DNA of 64,000 bases from UBA9926 sp038131595 (GTDB lineage Bacteria; Pseudomonadota; Gammaproteobacteria; Pseudomonadales; Azotimanducaceae): positions 1 to 64,000 of the forward strand of contig JAYPPR010000005.1 of NCBI GenBank assembly GCA_038131595.1. Reading direction: 5' to 3'. This document shows, in pieces, positions 33,120-42,253 of the stretch. Position numbers and translations under genes: made by a program. The stretch's first letter is position 1. Every line of letters begins with the position of its first letter. The notes under the pieces are model-generated. The model did no database searches and was not told the DNA's origin. It worked only from the letters and a program-made list of their open reading frames with translations.

Positions 33120-33817
33120 GCGCTGTCGGCCAGCACTTGTCGAACAAGCGGCAACGTAACCTTTCTCTTTTCCCTGAGACTTTGCTCTGCCACTCGCGCC
33201 AACACAGAAGCGAGTTGGGAGAGTTCTCTTGCAGAACGCTCGATGAGGTACTTGGCTGCAGCCTCGGGCAAAACGAACCCTTCATCTTCAGCCATATTGA
33301 GCAGCACGTCCCGCTTCTGATCATCACTCAGGGCGGTCAAGGAATGCGAGACCATGGCACGACACCGCGAGGCAAGATCCTCGGTCGCGAAGGTAGTTTC
33401 AAATGCAGCCTGGGTCGCGGCAAAGTAGCATCGAGGTTGGTCAGCCGACTGGGAGAACCCGTTGATTAACCCATAAAGCGCCAATGCCCAGTCGCTAAGA
33501 TGAGCAACAGCCTGAACGTTGTCGATGGCCACGACGTCAATCTCATTGAGCGACGACAAAGCAGCTGGGTCCTCAAGCGCTGCTAGATCCAAGTAAATCG
33601 ACCGAACACCTCGAGCTTCTGCATCACGACACAGCCCAACCAAAAGGTGAGACTTTCCCGTGCTTGAGGGTCCGTATAGCCACCGCAGCGACGCGCCGCT
33701 GGCCAATACATCGTCCTTCACAGGCCCAACGAATCGCTCAAGCGTCCACCGCCGGTGAGGCGGAAGGTGCAACACCATTTGCTCACCGACCATACTCACG
33801 ACCGACATCTCACTCAT
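33116..33817 (-). CDS. hda: DnaA-related regulatory inactivator Hda
   Basis: AAA+ protein that, bound to the sliding clamp, promotes ATP hydrolysis by DnaA after initiation. The 233-aa product has an N-terminal clamp-binding-like segment (GEQMVLHLPPH), a Walker A-like GPSSTGKSHLL, Walker B VVAIDNVQAV, and a sensor 2 area. ATG at 33817 (MSEMSVVS) overlaps the permease stop by 8 nt (ATGAGTGA); length equals E. coli Hda. Next to a PerM-type gene, as in Pseudomonas. Confidence 0.88.
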   Translation of the reverse strand: MSEMSVVSMVGEQMVLHLPPHRRWTLERFVGPVKDDVLASGASLRWLYGPSSTGKSHLLVGLCRDAEARGVRSIYLDLAALEDPAALSSLNEIDVVAIDNVQAVAHLSDWALALYGLINGFSQSADQPRCYFAATQAAFETTFATEDLASRCRAMVSHSLTALSDDQKRDVLLNMAEDEGFVLPEAAAKYLIERSARELSQLASVLARVAEQSLREKRKVTLPLVRQVLADSA

Positions 33818-34985
33818 TGCCCTTGGACGACTCAGAGTCCTCCTTTGAGATCGATGCCTCTTCATCTGGCCCTGCGGTCTCAGTGGCAATCGGCGAGTCG
33901 GTTTGGTCGCTAAGCGCCTCGATAGACTCGCCGAATTCAAACTCACTACTCGCTGACAAGACCTGCTTCAATGCAACCACTATGACGGCGGCCACTGGCA
34001 ACGCAATCAGCACCCCGACCAGTCCAAATAACTGTCCACCAGCCATCAGCGCGAAAATGACAGCTACCGGGTGAAGTCCGATTCGATCGCCAACCAGCCA
34101 AGGGGTCAACACCGTGCTTTCAATTACTTGCCCAACCATGAAAACCAGTAGCACCATCGATGGGTGGAACCAATCTTGAAACTGATAAAGGGCAGACAGC
34201 AATCCTATGGTTAGACCGATCACACCGCCAAGATAGGGCACAATACTTAAGAGCCCAGCGATCACACCAATGGCAAGCCCGCCCTTGACGCCTAACGCCA
34301 GCAATCCGACAGAATAAATGGTGGCGAGCGCAAGCATGACCATAAATTGGCCGGCGAAAAATCCAGTGAGAATACTGTCGCATTCGCTCGCCAGTGCCCC
34401 GGCGCGAGGCAAAACCGACTTCGGTATGAGCCGTCTCGTGCCAGCGATCAGTTCAGGCCAATCCCGCATAAAGTAGAACGCGACCACCGGTGTCAGCGCC
34501 GCAGTTGCCAGCGCGCCGAACAATGCAGCGCCTGAGGCAAACAACTCCTTCCCACCAGCGACCAACATGCGCCGGATTTGCCCCCAATCTGACATCCAGT
34601 CCTTCAACATCTTCGCGTCAAAGGCATCAAGTGCGCCCGCCCCAAGCAAGGCACCCAGCCGGACTTCAATTCGCTCGCTCAAATAGTCGACGATCGCTGG
34701 CGCTCTTTGAATCAAGTCAGCAAGTTCACTGAAGAGCTGTGGCAATGCGAGCAGCAAGAGCCCGCACAGGATAATCGTCACCATCAAAAATACGAATAGC
34801 ACACCCGTTGTTCGACTGCGGCCGGTGCGTGACAGTCGATCTACAACGGGTTGCCCCAAATAAGCAATCAATAACCCGAGAAAAAATGGCGTGAGAATGG
34901 GACTTAGTAACCAAACCAACGCAATAATCGACGCTGCGCCGGCGATTAACCAACTTTTCGATTGATGGGTCATGTCGCCTGTCAT
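33810..34985 (-). CDS. AI-2E family transporter (PerM-like)
   Basis: Polytopic membrane protein of the AI-2E/PerM superfamily, 391 aa with about eight hydrophobic segments. The family landmark is the re-entrant region VPYLGGVIGLTIGL and the C-terminal VIESTVLTPWLVGDRIGLHPVAVIFALMAGGQLFGLVGVLIALPVAA. Transported substrate is unknown for most members. The final 50 residues are an acidic Ser/Glu-rich tail. The ATG at 34985 has GGGGAG 6 nt upstream. It precedes hda with overlap, as in other gammaproteobacteria. Confidence 0.87.
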   Translation of the reverse strand: MTGDMTHQSKSWLIAGAASIIALVWLLSPILTPFFLGLLIAYLGQPVVDRLSRTGRSRTTGVLFVFLMVTIILCGLLLLALPQLFSELADLIQRAPAIVDYLSERIEVRLGALLGAGALDAFDAKMLKDWMSDWGQIRRMLVAGGKELFASGAALFGALATAALTPVVAFYFMRDWPELIAGTRRLIPKSVLPRAGALASECDSILTGFFAGQFMVMLALATIYSVGLLALGVKGGLAIGVIAGLLSIVPYLGGVIGLTIGLLSALYQFQDWFHPSMVLLVFMVGQVIESTVLTPWLVGDRIGLHPVAVIFALMAGGQLFGLVGVLIALPVAAVIVVALKQVLSASSEFEFGESIEALSDQTDSPIATETAGPDEEASISKEDSESSKGNE

Positions 34986-35189
34986 CTAACGCTCCCCTTC
35001 GGTTGCATTGCGCCTTGCATTGCGCCCTGTCGCTCTTACAAACGGGTCCTCGCACCTGACCAGCGCTCAAGCTGACCAATCCTTCGACCACCTTTGGGCC
35101 GAAATAACACGAGCTCGATCATCTCACCCCATCAAATTGACCGAACAGCACCTGCCATTCCTTGCAAGACGGGCTGATTACCGAATCAA

Positions 35190-36293
35190 TCAGTTCTCGC
35201 CTGACCAGCGGTACCAAACCGTACTCGCGCCAACATCTGAATTCAGTAATGTGAGATCGCGGTCAAGAGCAATCAAGTCTATCAGTTGCTGGAGATCACC
35301 CTCACTGCGCACATCAAATGTCAGCAGATCACCTTTCACTCTTCTCAGCCGAACATCGAGGACGGAGGAAAGCCGCTGCAAATAGCGCTCAACCTCGGCG
35401 AGTGCGGCAACGCCACTGATACCCTCCACGTTCAGCCTGAGCGCAGTTCTGGCGGAAGTGCCTGCGTATTGGGCACTCAGTAGCGCCGTGATTTCATCGA
35501 CCAAAGCGACCGCCGCCTCGGCTTCAGACGCTTTTAATAAAGTGCCTACCCGCCACTCGCCTTGATCGCCATATGACCAATCAACGTGCCACTGGCCGGC
35601 ATAACGCTTCTCCACTCGCACAACCAGTAACTTATCGGGCGAATAGCGCTCGGATGCGGCCTCTATCTGATCAAGGAACCGTCCCCAGATTTCTGAGACC
35701 GTGACTCTTGAGGAGTCCTCGAGATCCCAAACAGGAAAATAGACTGGCACCCCTCGCGATTCGGCCCGCTCTCTCACAGATTGAGCAAAAAGACCTGAAC
35801 TACCTTCGCCAAGGACCGCTCGCTCTGCGCCGGATCCTCGAGCGACCCAAAAGAGCACCGATGGCCGATTGCTGCCCCAAACGGGCAAGTCTGCCCGTCT
35901 GAGCAGATCCGAAATCAAGCTCGGCTCGAATCTAATCTGCATTTTCTGCGGAGCGGGGGCCTCCTGTGGAGTGGAGGCAGGCAATTCGTCATCACTCCCA
36001 ACATTTTCAACCGTTTGATAGCTAAATTCGGTGTAGTAATCCTCTGGTGATCGCAGCGCCGCAGCAACCAGCGGGTGCTCAACAACATCGACTCGTCCTG
36101 AGACTCGAACCAACACATCACGCAGACCTGTCGCAGCATCACGACGCCGCTGCGCATCGCTTTGGGAGACCGTCACGACCTCCGCCACATAGAGATCATT
36201 AATCAAAACTGAATGAGCGGGCATCGCGACGATGACGAGGGCAAGTGTCATCAGTAAGATGAGGGAACTAACTGTCGTGGTTGCTACTCTCAT
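35190..36293 (-). CDS. DUF2066 domain exported protein
   Basis: A 367-aa protein of the DUF2066 family, function unknown. It starts with a signal peptide (about residues 1-28, LILLMTLALVIVAMPAHS). The family core follows: INDLYVAEVVTVSQSDAQRRRDAATGLRDVLVRVSGR, YTEFSYQ and LWVARGSG-like stretches. In Pseudomonas this gene stands beside purMN and the DUF3108 gene; purMN are absent here but the DUF3108 gene is still divergent next to it. The first ATG gives a good signal peptide. Confidence 0.82.
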   Translation of the reverse strand: MRVATTTVSSLILLMTLALVIVAMPAHSVLINDLYVAEVVTVSQSDAQRRRDAATGLRDVLVRVSGRVDVVEHPLVAAALRSPEDYYTEFSYQTVENVGSDDELPASTPQEAPAPQKMQIRFEPSLISDLLRRADLPVWGSNRPSVLFWVARGSGAERAVLGEGSSGLFAQSVRERAESRGVPVYFPVWDLEDSSRVTVSEIWGRFLDQIEAASERYSPDKLLVVRVEKRYAGQWHVDWSYGDQGEWRVGTLLKASEAEAAVALVDEITALLSAQYAGTSARTALRLNVEGISGVAALAEVERYLQRLSSVLDVRLRRVKGDLLTFDVRSEGDLQQLIDLIALDRDLTLLNSDVGASTVWYRWSGEN

Positions 36294-36586
36294 AGATATC
36301 GACGTAAAGATTTTAGGTGGCTGGGACTCAATCGTGGATCACTCCTTACACGCAAGGCATTCACTAGCAGCGCTCGCTCGTATAGTGGCGCGGCAGTGGC
36401 GCCGTGCTCGCCCAACTCGTTTTCCCGAGCCTAGTCTTTCAGACCCCTTATTGTATGCGCAATTAGAGCAATTAAAAGAAACGTTGCGCCGCCACACAAA
36501 GTGTCCGCGCCATCTGTGAAATGGGACGACTTGCTCGCTTGCCCCAGCGGATTGTCAACAAAGCTTCGTCGCTCCGATCATTCTGC

Positions 36587-37402
36587 ATGAAATGCGGTCG
36601 CCGTGTCGCTGCCGCATTGCTACCAGCACTCTATTGCAGCATGCTTTTATCGCCCGCATATGCCTTTGGAGAATCCGACGGAGCAAGTAGCCAAAGTCCC
36701 GAAGGCGCGTTCGCCTTTCCTAAGCCGTTTGAGGCGACCTATACCGCCGATTACCGAGGTCTACCCATTTCAGCGACCGGCATTCGCTCGTTAAGACGCG
36801 AAGACAAGCACGATAGTCAACGCTATATCTTTTCGTCTCGGGCGGTAAGCCTATTTGCCAAGTTGAACGAAGCCTCTACGTTTACACTGGAGAGCAACCA
36901 GCTGGTGCCTGCGCGTTATCAATATGAGCGCACCGGGCTTGGCAAAAACAAAACTCAAGATACCCGCTTTGACTGGGCAAGCGGTCTAGCAAACGATGTG
37001 GCGCGAGATGAAGCCTTCACCTTCAACCCAAGCACCTTGTTTTCAGATCGATTGCTATATCAGTTACGGTTGCAGGTCGATTTAATTAACACCCCCATGG
37101 ACAGCATTCGCTCGAAAACCTGGACCTACCTCATCTTTGACCGGGGACGCATGAAAGAATACGTCTTCGAAATGGCAGATGAGGAGAGCATTGACACAGC
37201 ACTCGGAACAATCGATACGATTCGCCTCGAGCGGAAGAATGAAGATTCATCCAAGCGAACAACCCTTTGGCTCGCGCCCTCGCTTGAATACATGCTCATT
37301 CGCTTTGTCCAGGAAGATGACGGTGACAGCTTTAGCCTAGCGCTGAAGGAGGCCGTGCTCGACGGTCAACCGGTTCAGCTCGACGAGGAGGCTAAGTCTT
37401 AG
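36587..37402 (+). CDS. DUF3108 domain exported protein
   Basis: Exported protein of about 271 aa. A signal peptide (MKCGRRVAAALLPALYCSMLLSPAYAF) is followed by the DUF3108 beta-rich domain: PFEATYTADYRGLPISATGIRSL, LLYQLRLQVDL and TIRLERKNEDSSKRTTLWLAPSLEYMLIRF. Function is not established. ATG 36587 is chosen for the signal peptide; the frame is open back to an ATG at 36521, and neither has a clear ribosome site. Its last 11 bp overlap the 3' end of dcd on the other strand. Confidence 0.82.
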   Translation: MKCGRRVAAALLPALYCSMLLSPAYAFGESDGASSQSPEGAFAFPKPFEATYTADYRGLPISATGIRSLRREDKHDSQRYIFSSRAVSLFAKLNEASTFTLESNQLVPARYQYERTGLGKNKTQDTRFDWASGLANDVARDEAFTFNPSTLFSDRLLYQLRLQVDLINTPMDSIRSKTWTYLIFDRGRMKEYVFEMADEESIDTALGTIDTIRLERKNEDSSKRTTLWLAPSLEYMLIRFVQEDDGDSFSLALKEAVLDGQPVQLDEEAKS

Positions 37403-37955
37403 GGAGCGTGACGCCCGTTTGCCCCTGATATTTGCCACCTCGATCAAGGTATGACGTCTCGCAGACTTCATCACTTTCAAAAAACAACATTTGTGCGACG
37501 CCCTCATTCGCATAAATTTTGGCGGGGAGATTCGTGGTGTTAGAGAATTCCAAGGTCACATGCCCCTCCCACTCGGGCTCTAGCGGGGTGACATTAACAA
37601 TGATGCCGCAACGGGCGTAGGTGGATTTACCGAGGCAAATTGTTAACACCGAGCGCGGAATCCTAAAATATTCTACCGTTCGGGCTAGGGCAAAAGAGTT
37701 GGGAGGAATGACGCAGACATCGCTCTGAATGTCGACAAAGCTCTTGTCGTCGAAGTGCTTTGGGTCAACCGTCGCGGAATGAATGTTGGTAAACACTTTG
37801 AATTCATCAGCGCAACGAACGTCATATCCGTAACTCGAGGTTCCATAGGAAATGATGCGGCCCTCACTTCCGCTACGAACCTGCTCACCTTCAAAGGGTT
37901 CGATCATTCCCTCTGCGGCCATTCGCTTGATCCAGCGATCAGACTTAATGCTCAT
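37392..37955 (-). CDS. dcd: dCTP deaminase
   Basis: Deaminates dCTP to dUTP, feeding dTTP synthesis. The 187-aa product shows SIKSDRWIKRMAAEGMIEPFEG, the GTSSYGYDVRCADEFKVF substrate strand, KSTYARCGIIVNVTPLEPEWEGHVTLEFSNTT with the catalytic Glu, and the C-terminal KYQGQTGVTLPK lid. This is the 188-residue type common in Pseudomonas-like gammaproteobacteria. It lies downstream of apbC after a 604-bp spacer. Confidence 0.95.
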   Translation of the reverse strand: MSIKSDRWIKRMAAEGMIEPFEGEQVRSGSEGRIISYGTSSYGYDVRCADEFKVFTNIHSATVDPKHFDDKSFVDIQSDVCVIPPNSFALARTVEYFRIPRSVLTICLGKSTYARCGIIVNVTPLEPEWEGHVTLEFSNTTNLPAKIYANEGVAQMLFFESDEVCETSYLDRGGKYQGQTGVTLPKT

Positions 37956-38559
37956 ACCCTGCTCCTATCCACCTTTTTGCTGACATCGCTGCCTTCCAGA
38001 GCAGCTCAACTTGAGCCGGTACTTTACTACAGGTGACAGCCTCCGTTTGACTCTATCGAGCCCAATATGGGACCGATTAACAACCGAGCACTTCGCCTGA
38101 CTCCAAGGCGCCAGGCTGGCAAGCGGATACGTATGCGAGGTAAAGCCCAATGCTACGAAAGACGCTTCACATATTGCAGTCGAACACCCCAGCGTATCTG
38201 TAACTTCCAGCGGCTCCAGGAATCTGCAGCTGGAAGCTGGGGATTGGAGGCTCTTAAAAAGTTAGCGACTCCTTAAGGCTAAGAGCCCTCATCAGTTAGA
38301 AACGCTTGAAGGCTAAAGGCCTTAACGCCCTCTCAGCGCTCACACATGAACCACTATTAGGATTAAGAAGCGCTGGGGATAAGAGGCTTTATTCTGCGTG
38401 AGGGACAACTCGAGTCACCGAGCGTTTGGCTCGAGGCAATTTAGCGGGGGCTGAGGGCATGAGGTACGAGGAAAACCCTGCCTGCACCGCTTCTAATCCG
38501 TCACACCCTATCCATCACAACCTATCCATCACAACCTATCCATCACAACCTATCCACTA
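37956..38559. other. Intergenic region between apbC and dcd
   Basis: A 604-bp spacer downstream of apbC and upstream of dcd. I see no convincing gene or tRNA. It contains several GGCT/AGCC-rich short inverted segments around 38265-38320 and a 14-bp tandem array at 38507-38562 abutting the apbC stop. Confidence 0.45.
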
Positions 38560-38562
38560 TCA
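38507..38562 (+). repeat. 14-bp tandem repeat, CCTATCCATCACAA x 3 plus a diverged unit
   Basis: Three exact consecutive copies (38507-38520, 38521-38534, 38535-38548) and a fourth diverged copy ending at 38562. The array stops at the apbC stop codon (38560). Confidence 0.9.
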
Positions 38563-39396
38563 ATCGTCGACGATTTCGATCGTGGGAAATTCAGTTGCGT
38601 CGCCTTGCGCAGACATCGCCGTCTGAACGGCGCTCGCTAGCGCGTGGTAGTGAGTGCCAAGGGCTGCGCTAGTCTCGATTTGCACGAGCGGTATGCCTTG
38701 ATCTGAACTCATACGAACACCTATTTCCAGAGGAAGTTCAGCAAGCAATGAGACACCATACTCCTCGGCAATCATCTGGCCGCCCTGTTCCCCGAATAAA
38801 GGCTCTTCATGGCCGCATTGAGAACAAACATGGGTGCTCATGTTTTCTACAATGCCAAGAATGGGCACCTCGACCTTCCGAAACATCTCGATCCCCTTTC
38901 GAGCGTCCAAGAGGCTCAAATCTTGGGGGGTAGTAACAATCACAGCACCATCGAGACGCACTCGTTGAGCAAGGGTTAATTGGATGTCGCCCGTACCGGG
39001 AGGCATGTCGATAATTAGGACGTCGAGCGGAGGCCACTTCGTCTGCGTCAGCATTTGCTGAAGGGCACCGCTCGCCATAGGCCCCCGCCAGATAGCAGGC
39101 GTTCGCTCGCTGCCCAAGTAACTCATCGACATCGTGACCAATCCCCTCGCCACGACCGGCATTAAGTGCCCATCCGCTACTTCTGGCCGGGTCTCGGGTG
39201 CCACCCCGAGCAGGCGTCCAACGCTGGGGCCGTAAATATCTGCGTCGAGAAGGCCGACGCTCGCCCCTTGTGCGTGCAGCGCAGCCGCCAGATTGCAGGC
39301 GACCGTCGACTTCCCGACGCCGCCCTTGCCAGATCCAACCGCGATAATTCGCCCGACTTGCGGGAGCGTGATGGTGTCAGATGCCTGTTCTGCCAT
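38560..39396 (-). CDS. apbC: Iron-sulfur cluster carrier protein ApbC/Mrp, short form
   Basis: P-loop ATPase that carries and transfers [4Fe-4S] clusters. The 278-aa product has the deviant Walker A GSGKGGVGKSTVACNLAAAL, DADIYGPSVGRLLG, IIDMPPGTGDIQLTLAQ and the cluster-binding CSQCGHEEPLFGE. E. coli Mrp is about 370 aa because of an N-terminal MIP18/DUF59 domain; here that domain is absent, since the ATPase motif begins within 25 residues of the start. It is divergent from metG as in Pseudomonas. Confidence 0.9.
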   Translation of the reverse strand: MAEQASDTITLPQVGRIIAVGSGKGGVGKSTVACNLAAALHAQGASVGLLDADIYGPSVGRLLGVAPETRPEVADGHLMPVVARGLVTMSMSYLGSERTPAIWRGPMASGALQQMLTQTKWPPLDVLIIDMPPGTGDIQLTLAQRVRLDGAVIVTTPQDLSLLDARKGIEMFRKVEVPILGIVENMSTHVCSQCGHEEPLFGEQGGQMIAEEYGVSLLAELPLEIGVRMSSDQGIPLVQIETSAALGTHYHALASAVQTAMSAQGDATEFPTIEIVDD

Positions 39397-39646
39397 GAGT
39401 GTTCTACCTGGTTCCTTGGGGTTTTAAGAATCTACACAGAGACTTGCTGGTCGCGAAGCCTAAGAGATTTCTCCGTGGTGCATTTTAACCAGAATGTCGA
39501 CAGCACAGGTCGCACCGTGGCTAAGGGGTACTTAGCCTTGTCCGCAAGCTGCTTCGGCAGTCTGGTCAAGGTTGGGGCATCGACACTTGCGGCTCGGTCC
39601 CTCGTATTCGGGTAGAATTGCCGTCTCCCTTTTAGAGACTGAAACC

Positions 39647-41660
39647 GTGACGCGCTCGATTCTAGTGACCTCTGCTCTACCCTACGCAAACGGCCCCATT
39701 CATCTTGGGCATATGCTTGAGCATGTGCAGTCAGACATTTTTGTGCGGTTCCAACGCATGCAAGGTCATGAAACCTATTTTGTCTGCGCAGACGATACCC
39801 ATGGGACCGGAATCATGCTGCACGCAGAAGCACAAGGGATGACCCCAGAAGCCCATATCGACGCTGTTGCTAGTGATCATCGCGCAGATTTCTCCGACTT
39901 TATGATTAGCTATGACTGCTATCACTCGACACACTCTCCTGAAAACCAAGCTTTGTCTGAGTCTATCTATCTAGCACTCAAATCAGCTGGCTCGATCAGG
40001 AAAGCCTCGGTCGCCCAGCTTTATGACGAAGAAAAGTCATTATTCCTGGCAGATCGCTTCGTTCAAGGCACCTGCCCTAAATGCGGCGCTGCAGATCAAT
40101 ACGGAGACAACTGCGATCAATGCAGCGCTACCTATGCCGCCACCGATCTCATTGAGCCTAAATCCACCCTATCAGGGTCCACGCCAGTGGTTCGGGATTC
40201 CGACCACATCTTCTTCAAGCTGTCTGATCAGACCGACTTTCTGCGTGAGTGGACCACCAGCGGTACCCTTCAGGAAGCCGTTAAAAATAAGATCAACGAG
40301 TGGCTGGATGATGGCCTTCATGACTGGGATATTTCCCGCGACGCGCCTTACTTCGGTTTTGAGATTCCTGGCGAGCCCGGCAAATATTTTTATGTTTGGT
40401 TAGATGCGCCAATTGGCTATATGGGTAGCTTCCGCGCCCTTTGCGACCAAAGGCAAGACATTGACTTCGATTCCTTTTGGGGGCCTGACTCCGCAGCCGA
40501 AGTTCATCACTTTATCGGCAAGGACATTATTAACTTTCCACACCTTGTTTTGGCCGGCCATGCTAAAGCAAGCGGGCTATCGCACACCGACTCGAGTACA
40601 AGTTCACGGCTTTATTACTATCAATGGCGAGAAGATGTCGAAGTCCAAGGGGACTTTCATTACCGCTCGGCACTATCTAGACACCCTGTCGCCCGAATAT
40701 CTACGGTATTACTACGCGAGCAAACTCTCCTCGGGTGTGACCGACATGGACATCAACCTCGAGGATTTTCAGCAAAAGGTGAATGCCGACCTTGTGGGGA
40801 AAGTCGTGAATATCGCGAGTCGCTGTGCCGGTTTCATCAATAAGCAATTTGACGGCAATCTTTGCGCATTGGTTCAAACCGACGTATTCGATGCCATGAC
40901 CGCCAAGGCAGGGGAAATCGCCGCGCTGTACGAGCAATGCGATTACAGCAAGGCCATGCGCGAAATCATGACCCTTGCGGATCAAGCGAATCAATTTATC
41001 GCTGAGGAAGCACCGTGGACGCTCATCAAGAATGATGACACCAAGGCACGAGCCCATCAGGTCTGTAGCGACGGACTCAATTTGTTTCGTTTGCTTATGG
41101 TGTATCTGAAGCCCGTCATGCCTGGCTTGGCCGAGCGAGCAGAGCAATTTCTGAATATCGAGCCACTCTCGTGGCGAGATCTCGAATCGCCGCTGTGTGA
41201 CCACACGATCAATCCATTCACCCCCTTGCTGGCGCGCCTTGACCAAAAGCAGGTCGACCTTTTGGTTGCACCCGCAGAGAGCACTTCGTCACCGCAGTCC
41301 ACCGAGACAAAAACCGACGCAACCGATGGCGCAGAATCGATTGGCATTGAGACCTTTGCCAAGGTGGACTTGCGCGTGGCGAAGATTGTCCGCGCAGCGC
41401 CTGTTGAGGGCGCTGATAAACTCCTTGAACTCACGCTCGATGTCGGCGATCACACGCGAACTGTCTTCTCGGGAATCAAATCGGCCTACGCCCCCGCTGA
41501 CTTAGAGGGAAAGCTCACTGTTTTAGTCGCCAACTTGCAACCTAGAAAAATGAAATTTGGTGTCTCAGAGGGCATGGTGCTGGCGGCTGGTCCAGGAGGT
41601 GAAGACATTTTCCTGATCTCGCCTGACGAAGGGGCTAGGCCCGGTATGTCAGTCACTTGA
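39647..41660 (+). pseudogene. metG: Methionyl-tRNA synthetase, disrupted by a one-base frameshift
   Basis: Class I synthetase charging initiator and elongator tRNA-Met. Two frames combine into a full MetG of about 670 aa. The first has PYANGPIHLGHMLEH (HIGH), the zinc knuckle CPKC...CDQC and YFYVWLDAPIGYMGS. The second has NGEKMSKSKGTF (KMSKS), the anticodon domain and a C-terminal tRNA-binding (EMAP-like) domain (FAKVDLRVAKIVRAAPV). The break is at CC 40538-40539; with one C the sequence reads KDIINFHTLFWPAMLKQAG, as in E. coli. As metG is essential and both halves are intact, a sequence error is likely. Start GTG 39647 (VTRSILVTSALPYANG). Confidence 0.9.
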
Positions 41661-41668
41661 TCTAAATC

Positions 41669-42253
41669 ATGTTCGATCTTCTCGCACTGCTCCTCTCGGC
41701 CATTTTCGTAAATAATGTCGTGGTCACGCAGTTCCTTGGCCTTTGCCCCTTTCTGGGAGCGAGCCAGCGCTTTATCAGCGCACTGGGCCTTGCTGGGGCC
41801 ACGTTGTTTGTAATGACTTTGGCTTCGGGCGTTGGGTACCTCATCGATACGTACGTGTTGGTCCCGCTTGCGCTCACTTATCTTCGAGTGATCGCTTTCA
41901 TCATTGTCATCGCATTACTGGTGCAGTTTATGGCCGTCCTGATCCGCGCCACGCAACCAGTGATCCACGAGATGCTTGGGGTTTATATTCCGCTGATTAC
42001 CACCAACTGCATGGTGCTCGGTACTGTGCTCATCAGCGTACGCACGCATGCATCGCTTGCAGAGGCAATCCTTACTGGATTTGGTAGCGGCATTGGGTTC
42101 GGTTTAATCCTGCTCGCGTTTGCTGCTCAGCGCGAGCGGATCTCTGATGAAATGGTGCCAAAGGCGTTTCAAGGCGTCGCGGTTCACGTCATCTCCGCTG
42201 GCATCATGGCGCTAGGTTTTATGGGCTTTATTGGCATATCGAGCACCACATGA
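41669..42253 (+). CDS. rsxA: Electron transport complex subunit RsxA
   Basis: Membrane subunit of the Rsx/Rnf redox complex, 194 aa with six predicted helices. The family stretches are FVNNVVVTQFLGLCPFLGASQR and LGVYIPLITTNCMVLGTVL; the half-membrane cysteines of CPF and TNC help bind an intramembrane iron-sulfur cluster in Rnf structures. It begins 8 bp after metG, so the operon may be co-transcribed with it. Confidence 0.95.
   Translation: MFDLLALLLSAIFVNNVVVTQFLGLCPFLGASQRFISALGLAGATLFVMTLASGVGYLIDTYVLVPLALTYLRVIAFIIVIALLVQFMAVLIRATQPVIHEMLGVYIPLITTNCMVLGTVLISVRTHASLAEAILTGFGSGIGFGLILLAFAAQRERISDEMVPKAFQGVAVHVISAGIMALGFMGFIGISSTT

Noticed and set aside
36232..36519. 95-codon plus-strand frame before the DUF3108 gene
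   Set aside because: Its first part is antisense to the DUF2066 signal peptide; there is no homology or ribosome site. It is not a purN remnant as far as I can read.
38150..38210. Possible tRNA T-arm (AGTCGAACACC-like) in the apbC-dcd gap
   Set aside because: Flanking bases do not form the T stem, and no acceptor, D or anticodon arms can be drawn on either strand.
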